Shown: piece after piece, positions 24,165 through 34,624 of the stretch
Layout of the letters: each line of letters starts with the position of its first letter
How positions within the stretch are numbered: position 1 is the stretch's first letter
NCBI RefSeq assembly: GCF_900099965.1
Contig: NZ_FNDJ01000004.1
Span: forward strand, 62,001-126,000
Direction: 5' to 3'
Length of the DNA: 64,000 bases
Source: Nonomuraea jiangxiensis
GTDB lineage: Bacteria > Actinomycetota > Actinomycetes > Streptosporangiales > Streptosporangiaceae
Made by a program: the position numbers and the translations under genes
Notes under the pieces: model-generated
Databases searched by the model: none
What the model saw: only the letters and a program-made list of their open reading frames with translations
Told to the model about the DNA's origin: nothing

Positions 24165-24279
24165 AGATTACAGGTACGCACTCGGGCGGCGGCACCGTCC
24201 GGCTGGGGCCGGGGTGGCAGAGAGTGGCGGCCGGGAGACGTACCTGGGGATTCGATCTCCTCCACCCGGCCACTACGCT
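24165..24279. promoter_or_regulatory. Divergent leaderless promoters of metF and the prenyl synthase gene
   Basis: TAATCT (minus strand, 24165-24170) lies seven bases before the metF ATG; TACGCT (plus strand, 24274-24279) lies six bases before the prenyl synthase ATG at 24286. Neither gene has a Shine-Dalgarno sequence, which fits transcripts that begin at the start codon. Confidence 0.6.
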
Positions 24280-24285
24280 CAAGAC

Positions 24286-25353
24286 ATGACCACTGACGCC
24301 GCCGGAATGGACGTTCTGCGCACGCGGGTCGAGCGGGCGCTGGAGGAGTTCGTCGCACGGCGGTTGCCCGCCTCCGGCGACGCCGAGTTCGTCCCGCTGC
24401 GCACGTTCGCCGCCGAGCTGCTGTCCGGCGGCAAGCGGTTGCGCCCCGCGTTCTGCTACTGGGGCTGGCGCGGTGCGGGCGGCACGGACGTGCCGGAGAT
24501 CTTCACCGCGGCCGCCTCGCTGGAGCTGCTGCAGGCCAGCGCGCTCGTGCACGACGACGTGATGGACAGGAGCGACCTGCGCAGGGGCATGCCGGCGGCG
24601 CACCGCCGCTTCCAGTCGATGCACGAGAAGTCCGGCTGGCACGGCTCGGCCGCGCAGTTCGGCGAGGGCGCGGCGATCCTGCTGGGCAACCTGCTGCTGA
24701 TCTGGTCGGGCGAGATGTGGCGCACGAGCGGCCTGTCGCGCGAGGCGCTGGACGCGGCCCAGCCCGTGCACGACCACATGCGCACCGAGCTGATGTGCGG
24801 GCAATACCTCGACCTGCTGGAGCAGGCGCACGGGGAGAACACGTTCGAGTCGGCGCTGCGGGTGGCGCTGTTCAAGAGCGGCAAATACTCGGTGGAGCAG
24901 CCGCTGAGGCTGGGGCTGGTGCTGGCGGCGGCCGAGGTGGCGCCGTGGATGGACGAGCTGTGCACCGGCTTCGGCACCCGGGTCGGGATCGCGTTCCAGC
25001 TCCGCGACGACATCCTCGGGGTGTTCGGCGACCCGGCGCAGACGGGCAAGCCCGCGGGCGACGACCTGCGCGAGGGCAAGCGGACGATGCTCGTCGCCCG
25101 CACGCTCGCGGCCGCCTCGCCGGCCGGCGCGGCCACCGTGCGGCGCCTGCTCGGTGATCCGGAGCTGGACGGGGGCGGGGTCGAGACGCTGCGGGAGATC
25201 ATCGACGAGACGGGCGCGCTGCAGGAGTGCGAGGACCTGATCGGCGACTACCTGTCCAAGGCGCTGGCGTGCCTCGACGTGGCGCCGGTCACGACGCAGG
25301 CCCGCGCGGCGCTCACCGAGCTGGCCATCGCCGCCACCTCGCGCAAGACCTGA
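24286..25353 (+). CDS. Polyprenyl diphosphate synthase (geranylgeranyl-type)
   Basis: 355 residues, trans-isoprenyl diphosphate synthase fold. It chain-elongates allylic diphosphates with isopentenyl diphosphate. First Asp-rich motif [14 protein letters not shown] (DDxxD), lysine loop [15 protein letters not shown], and second Asp-rich region [13 protein letters not shown] with the [13 protein letters not shown] element. Residues before the first motif (ASLELLQAS) lack bulky aromatics at the chain-length floor as far as I can judge, suggesting C20 or longer products, but this is weak evidence. Start chosen at the ATG at 24286, six bases after TACGCT. Monocistronic. Confidence 0.92.
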   Translation: MTTDAAGMDVLRTRVERALEEFVARRLPASGDAEFVPLRTFAAELLSGGKRLRPAFCYWGWRGAGGTDVPEIFTAAASLELLQASALVHDDVMDRSDLRRGMPAAHRRFQSMHEKSGWHGSAAQFGEGAAILLGNLLLIWSGEMWRTSGLSREALDAAQPVHDHMRTELMCGQYLDLLEQAHGENTFESALRVALFKSGKYSVEQPLRLGLVLAAAEVAPWMDELCTGFGTRVGIAFQLRDDILGVFGDPAQTGKPAGDDLREGKRTMLVARTLAAASPAGAATVRRLLGDPELDGGGVETLREIIDETGALQECEDLIGDYLSKALACLDVAPVTTQARAALTELAIAATSRKT

Positions 25354-25360
25354 CCGCCTT

Positions 25361-25392
25361 CCCCCTGCCCGCGCTAGCCGGTGGGCAGGGGG
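25361..25392. terminator. Bidirectional terminator between prenyl synthase and thiE
   Basis: CCCCCTGCCC (25361-25370) pairs with GGGCAGGGGG (25383-25392), 12-nt loop, between convergent genes. Confidence 0.75.
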
Positions 25393-25420
25393 CCACCCGC
25401 GTTCGGCGGGCCGCCGCGGG

Positions 25421-26059
25421 TCAGCGTGGTGCCAGGCGCTTGGCGAACTCCGCCGCGGCCGCCCCCGGATCGTCCGCGTCGGTGATCGCCCGCACCACCA
25501 CCACCCGGCTCACTCCGTACGACAACATCTCGTCCAGGTTGTCGAGGTCGATGCCGCCGATCCCGAACCACGGCCGCGTGGTGTCCAGCGACGCCGCGTG
25601 CCGGAGCAGCGGCGGGCCGGGCGCGGGGCGGCCGGGCTTGGTGGGCGTGGGCCAGACGGGACCACAGCAGAAGTAGTCGACGCCCTCCTCCACGGCCGCG
25701 GCGGAAGCCTCGGCGGCGGAGTGGGTGGACCGTCCGATGACGATGTCGTCGCCGAGTATCTCTCGCGCGACCGCCACAGGGAGGTCGTCCTGCCCCAGGT
25801 GGAGCACGTCGGGCCGGGCGGCGTAGGCGAGATCCGCCCGGTCGTTGACGGCCATCAGCTTGCCGTGCCGGTCACAGGCGTCGCGGAACACCTCCAGCAG
25901 CGCGAGCTCCTCACGCGCCTCAAGATTCTTCTCGCGCAACTGGACGATGTCCACGCCGGAGGCCAGCACCGTGTCGAGGAACTCCGCCAGGTCGCCGCGG
26001 TCGCGGCGACCGTCGGTGCAGAGATAGAGGCGGGCCTCAGAAAGCGAGAGCTTGGGCAC
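25421..26059 (-). CDS. thiE: Thiamine-phosphate synthase
   Basis: 212 residues, TIM barrel joining HMP-PP and the thiazole phosphate to give thiamine phosphate. Motifs: [52 protein letters not shown], and [14 protein letters not shown] for phosphate binding. The GTG at 26059 with GGAGG nine bases upstream gives the normal length; a frame extending to 26158 runs inside the upstream gene. It overlaps the Rv2175c-like gene by 23 bp, so the two are cotranscribed. No TPP riboswitch precedes this unit, unlike thiO-thiS-thiG. Confidence 0.95.
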   Translation of the reverse strand: MPKLSLSEARLYLCTDGRRDRGDLAEFLDTVLASGVDIVQLREKNLEAREELALLEVFRDACDRHGKLMAVNDRADLAYAARPDVLHLGQDDLPVAVAREILGDDIVIGRSTHSAAEASAAAVEEGVDYFCCGPVWPTPTKPGRPAPGPPLLRHAASLDTTRPWFGIGGIDLDNLDEMLSYGVSRVVVVRAITDADDPGAAAAEFAKRLAPR

Positions 26060-26411
26060 GCCGCTTGACCTCCGTGTGACGACCGGCTCTGATCGCTTGG
26101 ATGGGCGATCCTGGCAGCGACTCGTCAGGAGTGAAGAGCCAGCGCAGCGACTCGACATCGTCGTAGCCGGCGTCCTGCAACACGGTCAGTGTGCCGGGCA
26201 GGCCCTTCATCACGTCCTTTCCGTCCAGGAACACCGCGGGCACCTGAGGCCCGCCGCTCCCGCGGCGCACGCCGAGGAGCTTGTGGTCCTTGAGGAGTTG
26301 CTTGGCCCGCCCGAGCGAGAGCTCCAGGCGCGAGGCCACTTCGGGGAGAGTGAGCCACTCGTCTACGAGTTTGTCGGTCTCCCGGTCGATCTGTGCAACA
26401 GAAAGCGTCAC
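26037..26411 (-). CDS. Rv2175c-family winged-helix DNA-binding protein
   Basis: 124 residues. N-terminal helix-turn-helix ([30 protein letters not shown]) and the C-terminal domain typical of the actinobacterial Rv2175c family ([38 protein letters not shown]). The Mycobacterium tuberculosis member is a substrate of the kinase PknL; target genes are unknown. The first residues ([12 protein letters not shown]) contain a Thr that could be phosphorylated by analogy; a PASTA kinase is encoded 4 kb away. Starts at the GTG at 26411, seven bases after TAGTTG, so possibly leaderless. Overlaps thiE. Confidence 0.9.
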   Translation of the reverse strand: MTLSVAQIDRETDKLVDEWLTLPEVASRLELSLGRAKQLLKDHKLLGVRRGSGGPQVPAVFLDGKDVMKGLPGTLTVLQDAGYDDVESLRWLFTPDESLPGSPIQAIRAGRHTEVKRRAQALAF

Positions 26412-26441
26412 GAAACCACAACTACCACATGCCGTGCTTGC

Positions 26442-27611
26442 TCAAACAACACAATCCCGTAGGGAGACCTCTGGATCTACCAGGCGTTCCGTGTCGAGGG
26501 TGTGACCCGCGTCGATGATTCTGCGCCCCTGTACGAGATCGCGCGGCCGGTCCACGGCCAGCACCGCGGCCAGGGTGTCGGCGGCCGTGAGCCAGACGGC
26601 CGACCACGGGCCCTCGGGATCGCCGCGATAGATCATGCGCTCCCCGGCCGGGTGGTGGCCGGCGTACTGGACCATGTGCTTGAACTGCTCCGACCAGAAG
26701 TACGGCACCGGATCGTAGACCACGTCCTCGCCCAGCAGGCTGGCGGCGGCGACCTCGGGGGCGTTGAGCGCGGTGTCCCAGTGCTCCACCCTGAGCCTGG
26801 TCTGCCAGCGGCGCGACCACCAGGCGGCGCAGTCGCCGACGGCGACCGTGTTCGGCAGCGAGGCACGCAGGTGCTCGTCCACGACGACGCCGTTGTGCAG
26901 GTCGATGTCGGCGGCGGCCAGCCACTCGATCGCCGGGCGCACGCCGATGCCGGTGACCACCACGTGCGCCTCGACGAACTCGCCGTCCACCAGCCGCACG
27001 CCGCCCTCGTCCACGGACTCGACCATGGTGTTGAGGCGCAGGTCGATGCCGTCGTACCAGCGTTGGGTGCGGGCCCCGATCTCGGCGCCGACGGCGGTGG
27101 CGAGCGGGGCCGGGCCGGCCTCGATCACCGTCACCACGCACCCGGCGCGGCGGGCGGCCGTGGCCACCTCCGCGCCGATCCACCCGGCGCCGATGATCGC
27201 GACCCTGGCTCCTGGCACCAGCATGGCCCGCAGCTCGTGGGCGTCGTCGAGGGTGCGCAGCACCTGCTGGGGGCCGTCGCCGGGCAGCATGATCGGCTCG
27301 GCCCCGGTGGCGATGACCAGGCCGTCATAGCCCAGCTCGCCCTCCGTCGTCTCCACGACGCCGGGGCGCAGGGCCTTGGCGGTGACGCCGGCCCAGAAGT
27401 CGACCTCCAGCGCCGCGAGGTCGGTGTCCACGTAGCTGGTGTCGGCGTCGCCGAGCAGCACGGCCTTGGACAGGGGCGGCCGATCGTAGGGACGGTGCCG
27501 CTCCTGGCCTATCAGCGTGATCCTGCCGGTGAATCCGCGCCCGCGCAGCGCCTCCACCGTTCGCAGGCCGGCCAGGCCCGCTCCTACCACCACGACATGG
27601 TTCACGTTCAT
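26442..27611 (-). CDS. FAD-dependent pyridine nucleotide-disulfide/ferredoxin reductase
   Basis: 389 residues of the ferredoxin reductase-like group (putidaredoxin reductase/ThcD type): FAD motif VVVVGAGLAGLRTVEALR, RPPLSKAVLLGD, NAD motif VAIIGAGWIGAEVATAAR, the second FAD motif TVAVGDCAAW, and the C-terminal reductase domain PYFWSEQFKHMVQYAG. It probably passes electrons from NAD(P)H to a ferredoxin serving a P450 or dioxygenase. It is the upstream neighbour of the Rv2175c-like gene (30-bp gap) and divergent from the thiO riboswitch. The start may instead be the GTG at 27605, seven bases after TATGGT, as in other leaderless genes here. Confidence 0.88.
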   Translation of the reverse strand: MNVNHVVVVGAGLAGLRTVEALRGRGFTGRITLIGQERHRPYDRPPLSKAVLLGDADTSYVDTDLAALEVDFWAGVTAKALRPGVVETTEGELGYDGLVIATGAEPIMLPGDGPQQVLRTLDDAHELRAMLVPGARVAIIGAGWIGAEVATAARRAGCVVTVIEAGPAPLATAVGAEIGARTQRWYDGIDLRLNTMVESVDEGGVRLVDGEFVEAHVVVTGIGVRPAIEWLAAADIDLHNGVVVDEHLRASLPNTVAVGDCAAWWSRRWQTRLRVEHWDTALNAPEVAAASLLGEDVVYDPVPYFWSEQFKHMVQYAGHHPAGERMIYRGDPEGPWSAVWLTAADTLAAVLAVDRPRDLVQGRRIIDAGHTLDTERLVDPEVSLRDCVV

Positions 27612-27670
27612 GACCATAACGGGGGCGGTGCTTGGATGTCGCACTGAGGCCGTAGGCTGGGGACGTTAGC

Positions 27671-27766
27671 CGCGCGGGAGTCCGGCCGTCACCGGGCTGA
27701 GAGGAAGGCTTCATCGGGCCTTCGACCGCAAGACACCTGATCCGGATCATGCCGGCGAAGGGAGCG
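27671..27766 (+). promoter_or_regulatory. TPP (THI-box) riboswitch
   Basis: Conserved blocks are in order: CGCGGGAGTCCGG (P1/P2 5' side), GGGCTGAGAGG (THI box core), a variable GC stem, GACCGC, and ACCTGATCCGGATCATGCCGG at the 3' side, followed by GAAGGGAG. The 3' element merges with the Shine-Dalgarno of thiO, so ligand binding most likely blocks translation initiation. It controls thiO-thiS-thiG. Confidence 0.96.
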
Positions 27767-27769
27767 CAG

Positions 27770-29169
27770 ATGGATGTGATCGTGGGTGCCGGGGTCGTCG
27801 GGCTGTCGATCGCCTGGCGGCTGGCCCGCGACGGGCGGCCGGTCACCGTGGTGGATCCGGCCCCGGCCACGGGAGCCTCGCACGCGGCGGCCGGGATGCT
27901 GGCCCCGGTCAGCGAGGTCACCTACACGGAGGGGCCGCTGTTGCGGCTGGGCGTGGCCTCGCTGCGCCGCTGGCCCTCCTTCGCCGCCGACCTGGCCGCC
28001 GACGCCGGCCTCGCGGCGGCCGACTCCGGGTTCACGCCCGCCGGCCCGGATTCCGGGACCTTCGGCGGGCGCGCGGGGCCGGGGTTCACGCCCGCCGGCA
28101 CGGACGGCGGGTTCGGCATCAGCGCGCAGGCGCGGGCCGGGCTGGACCTGCGGGCGGACGGCACGCTCGACGTGGCGTTCGGGGCCGACGACCTGGCGGC
28201 GCTGGACGAGCTGGCGGCGTACATGGACAAGCTGGGGCTGCGGGTCGAGCGGCTGACGGGCCGCGAATGCCGCCGCCTGGAGCCCATGCTGGCCCCCTCC
28301 GTGCGCGGCGGGCTGCTGGCTCCCGGCGACGCCTGGGTGGACCCGCGGCGGGTGACGGCCGCGCTGCTGGCCGCCCTCGACCGGCTGGGCGTGCCGCTCG
28401 TGCGGGCGCGGGCGGGCGGGCTCCTGCGCGAAGGCGACCGGGTCACCGGGGTGCGCCTGGCGTACCCCGGGGACGCGGAGCCCGGCGGGCCGCCGGAGCT
28501 GGGGGCCGACCGGGTGATCCTGGCGGCCGGGGTCTGGAGCACCGAGCTGGCCGACGTGCCGGTCCGGCCGGTCAAGGGACAGATCATGCGGTTGCGGTCA
28601 CCGCAGCCGCTGCTCAGCCGGTGTGTGCGCGGCACCGTGCACGGCTCGCCCGTCTACCTCGTCCCCCGGGGTGACGGCGAGCTGGTGGTCGGGGCCACGC
28701 AGGAGGAGCTGGGGTTCGACACCAGGGTGACGGCCGGCGGCCTGTACGAGCTGCTGCGCGACGCCAGGGAGCTGGTGCCGGGCGTGACGGAGCTGGAGGT
28801 CGCCGACGTGGTGGCGGGCCTGCGCCCGGGCACACCGGACAACCTCCCGCTGATCGGCCCGAGCGGCACGCCGGGGCTGTTCCTGGCCACGGGGCACCAC
28901 CGGGGCGGGGTGCTGCTGGCTCCCCTCACGGCGGCCCTCGTGTCAGGCGCCGTGGCGGCGGACACCGCGGACACCGCGGGCGGTGCGGCGATGCCGGCCG
29001 TGCCGGGTGCGGCGGTGCCCTCCGTGCCAGGAGCGGCGGGCGGAGCGGCGGGGACGGTCGGGGGAAGCACGGAGGCGGACGGCTCCGGCCGGTCCGTGGC
29101 GGATGCGGTGCTGGGTGACGAGGGCGAGTTGGCGGACTTGTGCTCGCCGGAGAGATTTCGGGAAATTTC

Positions 29170-29173
<4 letters not shown>
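27770..29173 (+). CDS. thiO: Glycine oxidase ThiO, with low-complexity insertions
   Basis: 467 residues; relatives are about 370-400. It oxidises glycine to the imine used in thiazole synthesis. Family features: VIVGAGVVGLSIAWRLARDG, SHAAAGMLAPVSE, VRGGLLAPGDAWVDPRRV, PVKGQIMRLR, YLVPRGDGELVVGATQEE and LPLIGPSGTPGLFLATGHHRGGVLLAP. Two extra segments explain the length: residues about 84-125 with a repeated GFTPAG motif, and about 400-450, an Ala/Val/Pro/Gly stretch (AVPGAAVPSVPGAAGGAAG) within the final helix region that normally reads straight to LCSPERF. Both inserts look like expanded repeats. The ATG at 27770 follows the riboswitch; ATG 27749 lies inside it. Confidence 0.93.
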
Positions 29174-30118
<945 letters not shown>

Positions 30119-30138
30119 CCGCGACGGCGCCGTCCCCA

Positions 30139-30294
30139 CCCTGACAGGGCGGCTGTCCGGCCCTGGCAGTGCGGTCGTGACGTCCGCCCTGTCAGGGCTG
30201 TGACACCAGTGAAGTTGTGTCCGCTTTGTCAAAATGTGGCGGCGAAGCAACGAGAACGTCTCCGCATCGGTTTCGGGCGGCCGGGCCCTGCCAG
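30139..30294. promoter_or_regulatory. Four CTGNCAG palindromes between thiG and the PASTA kinase gene
   Basis: CTGACAG (30141), CTGGCAG (30163), CTGTCAG (30189) and CTGCCAG (30288), all preceded by CC, occur in 154 bp. The first and third are also arms of a 14-bp stem (CCCTGACAGGGCGG at 30139-30152 with 30184-30197), probably the thiG terminator. The fourth lies about where the kinase -35 would be. No gene fits in 30119-30321. Confidence 0.5.
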
Positions 30295-30321
30295 TGCCAA
30301 AACGCCCGTAAACTCAGCCGG

Positions 30322-32253
30322 GTGGATACGACGACTGCGGACCCCCTGGTCGGGCGGCTTCTCGATCGGCGCTATCGCATCGAGAGCCGGATCGCCCGGG
30401 GCGGTATGGCGACCGTCTACCTGGCGCTCGACATCCGGCTCGACCGGACGGTGGCGCTGAAGGTCATGCACCGCTCGCTCGCCGACGACCCGGCGTTCGT
30501 CCGGAGGTTCATCGGCGAGGCCAAGTCGGTGGCCAGCCTCTCTCATCCCAACGTGGTGCACGTCTTCGACCAGGGCACCGACCACGACATCGTCTACCTG
30601 TCGATGGAATACGTGCCCGGCAGGACGCTGCGCGACGTCCTGCGCGAGCGCGGCCGGCTGCCCGCCCGCGAGGCGCTGGAGATCCTGATCCCGGTGCTCG
30701 CCGCCCTCGGCGCGGCCCACCAGGCCGGGATGGTCCACCGCGACGTCAAGCCGGAAAACGTCCTCATCACCGACGACGGCCGGGTCAAGGTCGTCGACTT
30801 CGGCCTGGCCAGGGCCATCGAGGCGACCAACCAGACCCGCACCGGCATGATGATCGGCACCATCGGCTACATGGCGCCCGAGCAGGTCACCATGGGCGCC
30901 GCCGACGTGCGCAGCGACGTCTACGCCGCCGGCATCATGCTGTTCGAGCTGGTCACCGGCCAGCAGCCCTACGACGGCGCGACCCCGATGTCGGTGGCCT
31001 ACCGGCACGTCCACGACACCGTCCCCGCGCCGTCGTCGCTGATCCACGACGTGCCGCCGCTGATCGACACGCTGGTGGCACACGCGACCGCCCGCGAGCC
31101 GCAGGACCGCCCCGCCGACGCCACCGCGATGCTGGTGGCCGCGGTGGACGCGCACCGGATGCTGCCGCGCACGACCGACCCGCAGGGCTCGCCCGTCCGC
31201 CCCTACACCGGACCGGCCCACGCCGCGCCGTCGGTGCCTCACACGGGGGCCCACTCGGCGCCCGCGTCTATGCCGCAGGCGGCGCCGGCGCACACGCTGA
31301 TCCAGCCGCGGGTGGAGGCGGCGCCGGCGCGGCGCGGGTTCCGGCCCAGCTGGTTCCTGGTGACGCTGGCCGCCGTGATGGTGGTGGCGGTCGGCCTGAC
31401 CGGCTGGTACTTCTCCCAGACCGAATACGTCCGGGTCCCCGACCTGGTCGGCAAGTCCCTCGTGGTGGCGGAGAAGAACGCGGCCGGGCTCGGCCTGAAG
31501 GTCCGTACGGCCCAGGGCCAGCACGACGAGAAGGTCGCCGAGGGCCTGATCCTGAGCACCGACCCGGTGCCCCAGTCGGAGGTGGAGAGCGGCTCCACGA
31601 TCACGCTGGTGCCCTCGCTCGGGCCCAAGCGCGTGACCGTGCCCAACACCGCGGGCATGACCGGTAACGACGCCCGCGACACCATAGCCAAGGCCGGGCT
31701 GACGGTGGGCTCGGTCAAGCGGCTGGCCAACCAGCAGGTCGAGCGCGACAAGGTGATCCGCACCTCGCCGCAGGTGGGTGAGCGGGTCAAGGAGGGCGCG
31801 AAGGTCAACATCTACGTCAGCGCCGGCCTGGTCATGCCCGACGTCACCGGCATGACGAAGGACGAGGCCGCCGGATACCTCGGCGGGCAGGGCTTCCAGG
31901 TGCAGGTCAACGAGGTCGACGACGACGCCGAGCCGTGCACGGTGATCGCGCAGGCACCCAAGGCCAAGGCCGAGGTGGACAAGGGCGCGCCGGCGATGAT
32001 CACGGTGGCGCGGTGCCAGACGGACTTCTGGGACTGGTTCCGCCGCGGTGACCACGAGGCCCGCGACGACCAGCAGTTCAGCATGGTGCCCGCGGTGATC
32101 GGCAAGGACGTCAAGGACGCCCAGGCCGAGCTGCAGGCGCTCGGCTTCCAGGTGCGCTTACAGCGGCTGGCCAACGGCGGCGTGGTGCAATATCAGCGGC
32201 CGCTGCCCAACAGCGAGCGCCCGCCCGGCAGCACCGTCTACCTCTGGCACTGA
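30322..32253 (+). CDS. PASTA-domain transmembrane Ser/Thr protein kinase (PknB-like)
   Basis: 643 residues. Kinase domain about 12-275: glycine loop IARGGMATVY, VALKVM lysine, HRDVKPENVL catalytic loop, VVDFGLAR, GTIGYMAPEQ. A Pro/Ala/His-rich linker follows, one membrane helix (SWFLVTLAAVMVVAVGLTGWYF) and four extracellular PASTA repeats beginning VRVPDLVGKS, VTVPNTAGMT, LVMPDVTGMT and SMVPAVIGKD. PASTA kinases bind muropeptides and control cell wall synthesis and growth. The GTG at 30322 lies seven bases after TAAACT (30309-30314), so it is probably leaderless; upstream in-frame codons are not kinase-like. Its last codons lie inside a 26-bp tandem repeat that spans the stop codon. Confidence 0.93.
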   Translation: MDTTTADPLVGRLLDRRYRIESRIARGGMATVYLALDIRLDRTVALKVMHRSLADDPAFVRRFIGEAKSVASLSHPNVVHVFDQGTDHDIVYLSMEYVPGRTLRDVLRERGRLPAREALEILIPVLAALGAAHQAGMVHRDVKPENVLITDDGRVKVVDFGLARAIEATNQTRTGMMIGTIGYMAPEQVTMGAADVRSDVYAAGIMLFELVTGQQPYDGATPMSVAYRHVHDTVPAPSSLIHDVPPLIDTLVAHATAREPQDRPADATAMLVAAVDAHRMLPRTTDPQGSPVRPYTGPAHAAPSVPHTGAHSAPASMPQAAPAHTLIQPRVEAAPARRGFRPSWFLVTLAAVMVVAVGLTGWYFSQTEYVRVPDLVGKSLVVAEKNAAGLGLKVRTAQGQHDEKVAEGLILSTDPVPQSEVESGSTITLVPSLGPKRVTVPNTAGMTGNDARDTIAKAGLTVGSVKRLANQQVERDKVIRTSPQVGERVKEGAKVNIYVSAGLVMPDVTGMTKDEAAGYLGGQGFQVQVNEVDDDAEPCTVIAQAPKAKAEVDKGAPAMITVARCQTDFWDWFRRGDHEARDDQQFSMVPAVIGKDVKDAQAELQALGFQVRLQRLANGGVVQYQRPLPNSERPPGSTVYLWH

Positions 32254-32375
32254 CCGCCGCGCGCCGCCTCCGGCACTGACCGCCGCGCGCCGCCTCCGGC
32301 ACTGACCGCCGCGCGCCGCCTCTGGCACTGACCGCCGCGCGCCACCTCTGGCACTGAGCGGCGCGCGGCGGCTCT
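32246..32375. repeat. 26-bp tandem repeat spanning the kinase stop codon, plus fold-back terminator
   Basis: Units start (GGCAC) at 32246, 32272, 32298, 32324 and 32350, exact 26-bp period. Each repeats the final Trp/His-stop codons of the kinase and the following CCGCCGCGCGCCGCCTC. The array ends with an inverted copy, GGCGCGCGGCGG (about 32360-32371), which can pair with CCGCCGCGCGCC of any unit, giving a terminator between convergent genes. Confidence 0.9.
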
Positions 32376-33319
32376 CAGGCCAGGTGTCCGTGCAGGCGGA
32401 CCCTGGCCAGGCCGCCGTCGGGGTAGATGTCCACGCGCACGTGGGTGACCGGGTCGCGGTGGCGCAACGGGAAGCGGTGCGGGGTGTCGGGCTGGAGCCT
32501 GGTCCTGGGCAGCAGCTCGATCTCCCGGTCGCCGTCGATCCCGGTGAGCGAGACCGCGGCGGGAGCGTTGAACAGCAGGTTCGTGGTGTCGATCTCGGCC
32601 AGCGCGAGCACGCCCCGGCCCGCCAGCCGGACGAGGAGCCAGTCGTTGCCCCCGTCCCTGCGGCGCGCGGTCTCCCAGCCCTCCGCCTGGTGGCGGGCCA
32701 GGCCGGGGGAGATGACGTTGTTGGGCGCGGAGTAGAAGTCGTCGGAGCACGCGGTGACCAGGCCGCCGTTCGCCAGCGCGGCCAGGTCGAGGCCGAGGCC
32801 CTCGTAGACCGACAGATCGGGACGGACCTCACCGTGCACCCGCAGGCGGGCGACACCGCCGTCGGGATGGATGTTCAGCCGTACGTGGGTGTAACGGGTC
32901 TCGTCGGCCACCTCGAAGTGGTGCTCGGCGTCGCCCTTGAGCCCGGCCCGCGGGACGATCTCGGTCCACGGGGCGGCCAGCAGCTCGGCCGGTGACGGAT
33001 GGCCGCCGACGGCCGCGGCCTCGACGGAGGCGTACGGCGGGTAGTTGCCCTTGAACCAGGCCGTGTCGATCACCACCCCGCGGATGACCCCGGGGAGCCC
33101 GAGCCGGACGAGGGCCCAGTCGTGGCCGGGCTCGCGGCGGCGCCGGGTCTCCCACCCGTCGTACACCTGCCCCTTGTGGCCGAACGTCTCCGCCAGGAAG
33201 CCGGGCCGTCCCGGCTTGATCAGGCTCTCCTTCTCGGCGAACGACTCGTCGCTGGCCGCCACGACGGAGCCGCCGAGGGTGCGCAGGGCGAGATCGGGCA
33301 GGGTGGTGAACGGTGGCAT
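32375..33319 (-). CDS. alc: Allantoicase
   Basis: 314 residues made of two homologous allantoicase (discoidin-like) repeats. It hydrolyses allantoate to ureidoglycolate and urea. Repeat 1: VVAASDESFAEKESLIKPGRPGF ... DGWETRRRREPGHDWALVRLG ... FKGNYPPYASVEA; repeat 2: VTACSDDFYSAPNNVISPGLA ... GWETARRRDGGNDWLLVRLA. Its ATG directly follows the allantoinase stop. It completes an operon glycerate kinase - allantoinase - allantoicase, which continues the purine breakdown started by the urate operon at 17-22 kb. Confidence 0.95.
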   Translation of the reverse strand: MPPFTTLPDLALRTLGGSVVAASDESFAEKESLIKPGRPGFLAETFGHKGQVYDGWETRRRREPGHDWALVRLGLPGVIRGVVIDTAWFKGNYPPYASVEAAAVGGHPSPAELLAAPWTEIVPRAGLKGDAEHHFEVADETRYTHVRLNIHPDGGVARLRVHGEVRPDLSVYEGLGLDLAALANGGLVTACSDDFYSAPNNVISPGLARHQAEGWETARRRDGGNDWLLVRLAGRGVLALAEIDTTNLLFNAPAAVSLTGIDGDREIELLPRTRLQPDTPHRFPLRHRDPVTHVRVDIYPDGGLARVRLHGHLA

Positions 33320-34624
33320 CTACTGCTCTCCCAACAGGAGTCGTCCGTGCGGCTCGCCGTCCACGGGCCGGCCGCGCAACCAGGTGGTCAGTACGGCCCC
33401 CCGCAGCCTGTGGCCGTGGTACGGGGTGACCGGGTGCGTGTGATGCAGGAGGGCGGCGTCGACCAGGTTGTCGTCGGCGGGATCGAAGGCGACCAGATCG
33501 GCGTCGTTGCCGGCCTCGATACCCCCCTTCCGTGGGATGCCCGCCATCGAGGCGGGATTGGCCGACATCCAGCGGGCCACGTCCGCCAGCCCGTACCCCC
33601 TGCGCGAAGCCTCCGTCCAGATCGCGGCCAGGCCGAGCTGGAGCGAGGCGATGCCGCCCCAGGCCGCGGCGAAGTCGGGCACTTTCAGCTCGGCCGGCGA
33701 CGGCGAGTGGTCGGACACGACGCAGCTCAGCACCCCCCGGGCCAGGCCCTCCCACAGCCGGTCGCGGTTGGCGCCGGAGCGGATCGGCGGGCAGCACTTG
33801 TACGCGGTGACCCCCTCGGGCACCTGCTCGGCCGAGAGCGTCAGGTAGTGCGGGCAGGTCTCCGCCGTGACGGCCACGCCGTCGGCCTGGGCCGCCGCCA
33901 GCACGTCCAGGCACTCGGCGCTGGAGACGTGCAGGACGTGCGCCCTCGCACCGGTCTCCGCGGCCAGCCGCGCGACCTGCGCGACGGCGCTGCGCTCGGA
34001 CGCCCCGGGCCGGGAGTCCAGAAACTCCCGGTAGGTCGGGCCGCCCGGCTCCGAGAGCAGCGCCGGGTCCTCGGCGTGCACCACCATCACCCCGCCGATC
34101 GCGGCGACCTCCTCCATGGCCCGCCGCATCCCGGCCGGTCCGAGCGGCGGGAACTCCGGCACCCCCGACGGCGACATGAAGCACTTGAACCCGTAGACCC
34201 CGCGTTCGCGCAGGGGGCCCAGGTCCTTGACGTTGCCGGGCACGGCGCCGCCCCAGAATCCGACGTCCACGTGGCACTGCCCGCGCGCCGCCCGCAGCTT
34301 GGCCTCGAACGCCGCCACGTTCACGGTGGGCGGCAGCGAGTTGAGCGGCATGTCCAGGAGTGTCGTGACGCCGCCGGCCGCCGCTGCCCGCGTGGCCGCG
34401 GCGAAGCCCTCCCAGTGGGTCCGCCCCGGCTCGTTGACGTGCACGTGCGTGTCCACCAGGCCGGGGAGCAGGGCCAGGTCGCGCAGGTCGACGTCGGCGG
34501 CGGCGTCGAGGGGCGCGGCGTAGTCGTACAGGGCGGCGATCCGCTCGCCCCGCACGGCCACGGCCGCCGGCCGCTCGCCCTCCGGCGTGACGGTCCTGCG
34601 GGACCGGATCACCAGATCGATCAT
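33320..34624 (-). CDS. allB: Allantoinase
   Basis: 434 residues, cyclic amidohydrolase. It opens the hydantoin ring of allantoin to allantoate. Binuclear metal ligands: GLVDTHVHVNEPGRTHWEG (HxH), carboxylated Lys in VYGFKCFMSPSG, VVHAED, HVLHVSSAE and VVSDHSPSP (Asp). It abuts the glycerate kinase gene upstream and allantoicase downstream without spacing, so all three are translated from one message. Dihydropyrimidinase is the main alternative, but context and the FKCFMS motif favour allantoinase. Confidence 0.95.
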   Translation of the reverse strand: MIDLVIRSRRTVTPEGERPAAVAVRGERIAALYDYAAPLDAAADVDLRDLALLPGLVDTHVHVNEPGRTHWEGFAAATRAAAAGGVTTLLDMPLNSLPPTVNVAAFEAKLRAARGQCHVDVGFWGGAVPGNVKDLGPLRERGVYGFKCFMSPSGVPEFPPLGPAGMRRAMEEVAAIGGVMVVHAEDPALLSEPGGPTYREFLDSRPGASERSAVAQVARLAAETGARAHVLHVSSAECLDVLAAAQADGVAVTAETCPHYLTLSAEQVPEGVTAYKCCPPIRSGANRDRLWEGLARGVLSCVVSDHSPSPAELKVPDFAAAWGGIASLQLGLAAIWTEASRRGYGLADVARWMSANPASMAGIPRKGGIEAGNDADLVAFDPADDNLVDAALLHHTHPVTPYHGHRLRGAVLTTWLRGRPVDGEPHGRLLLGEQ

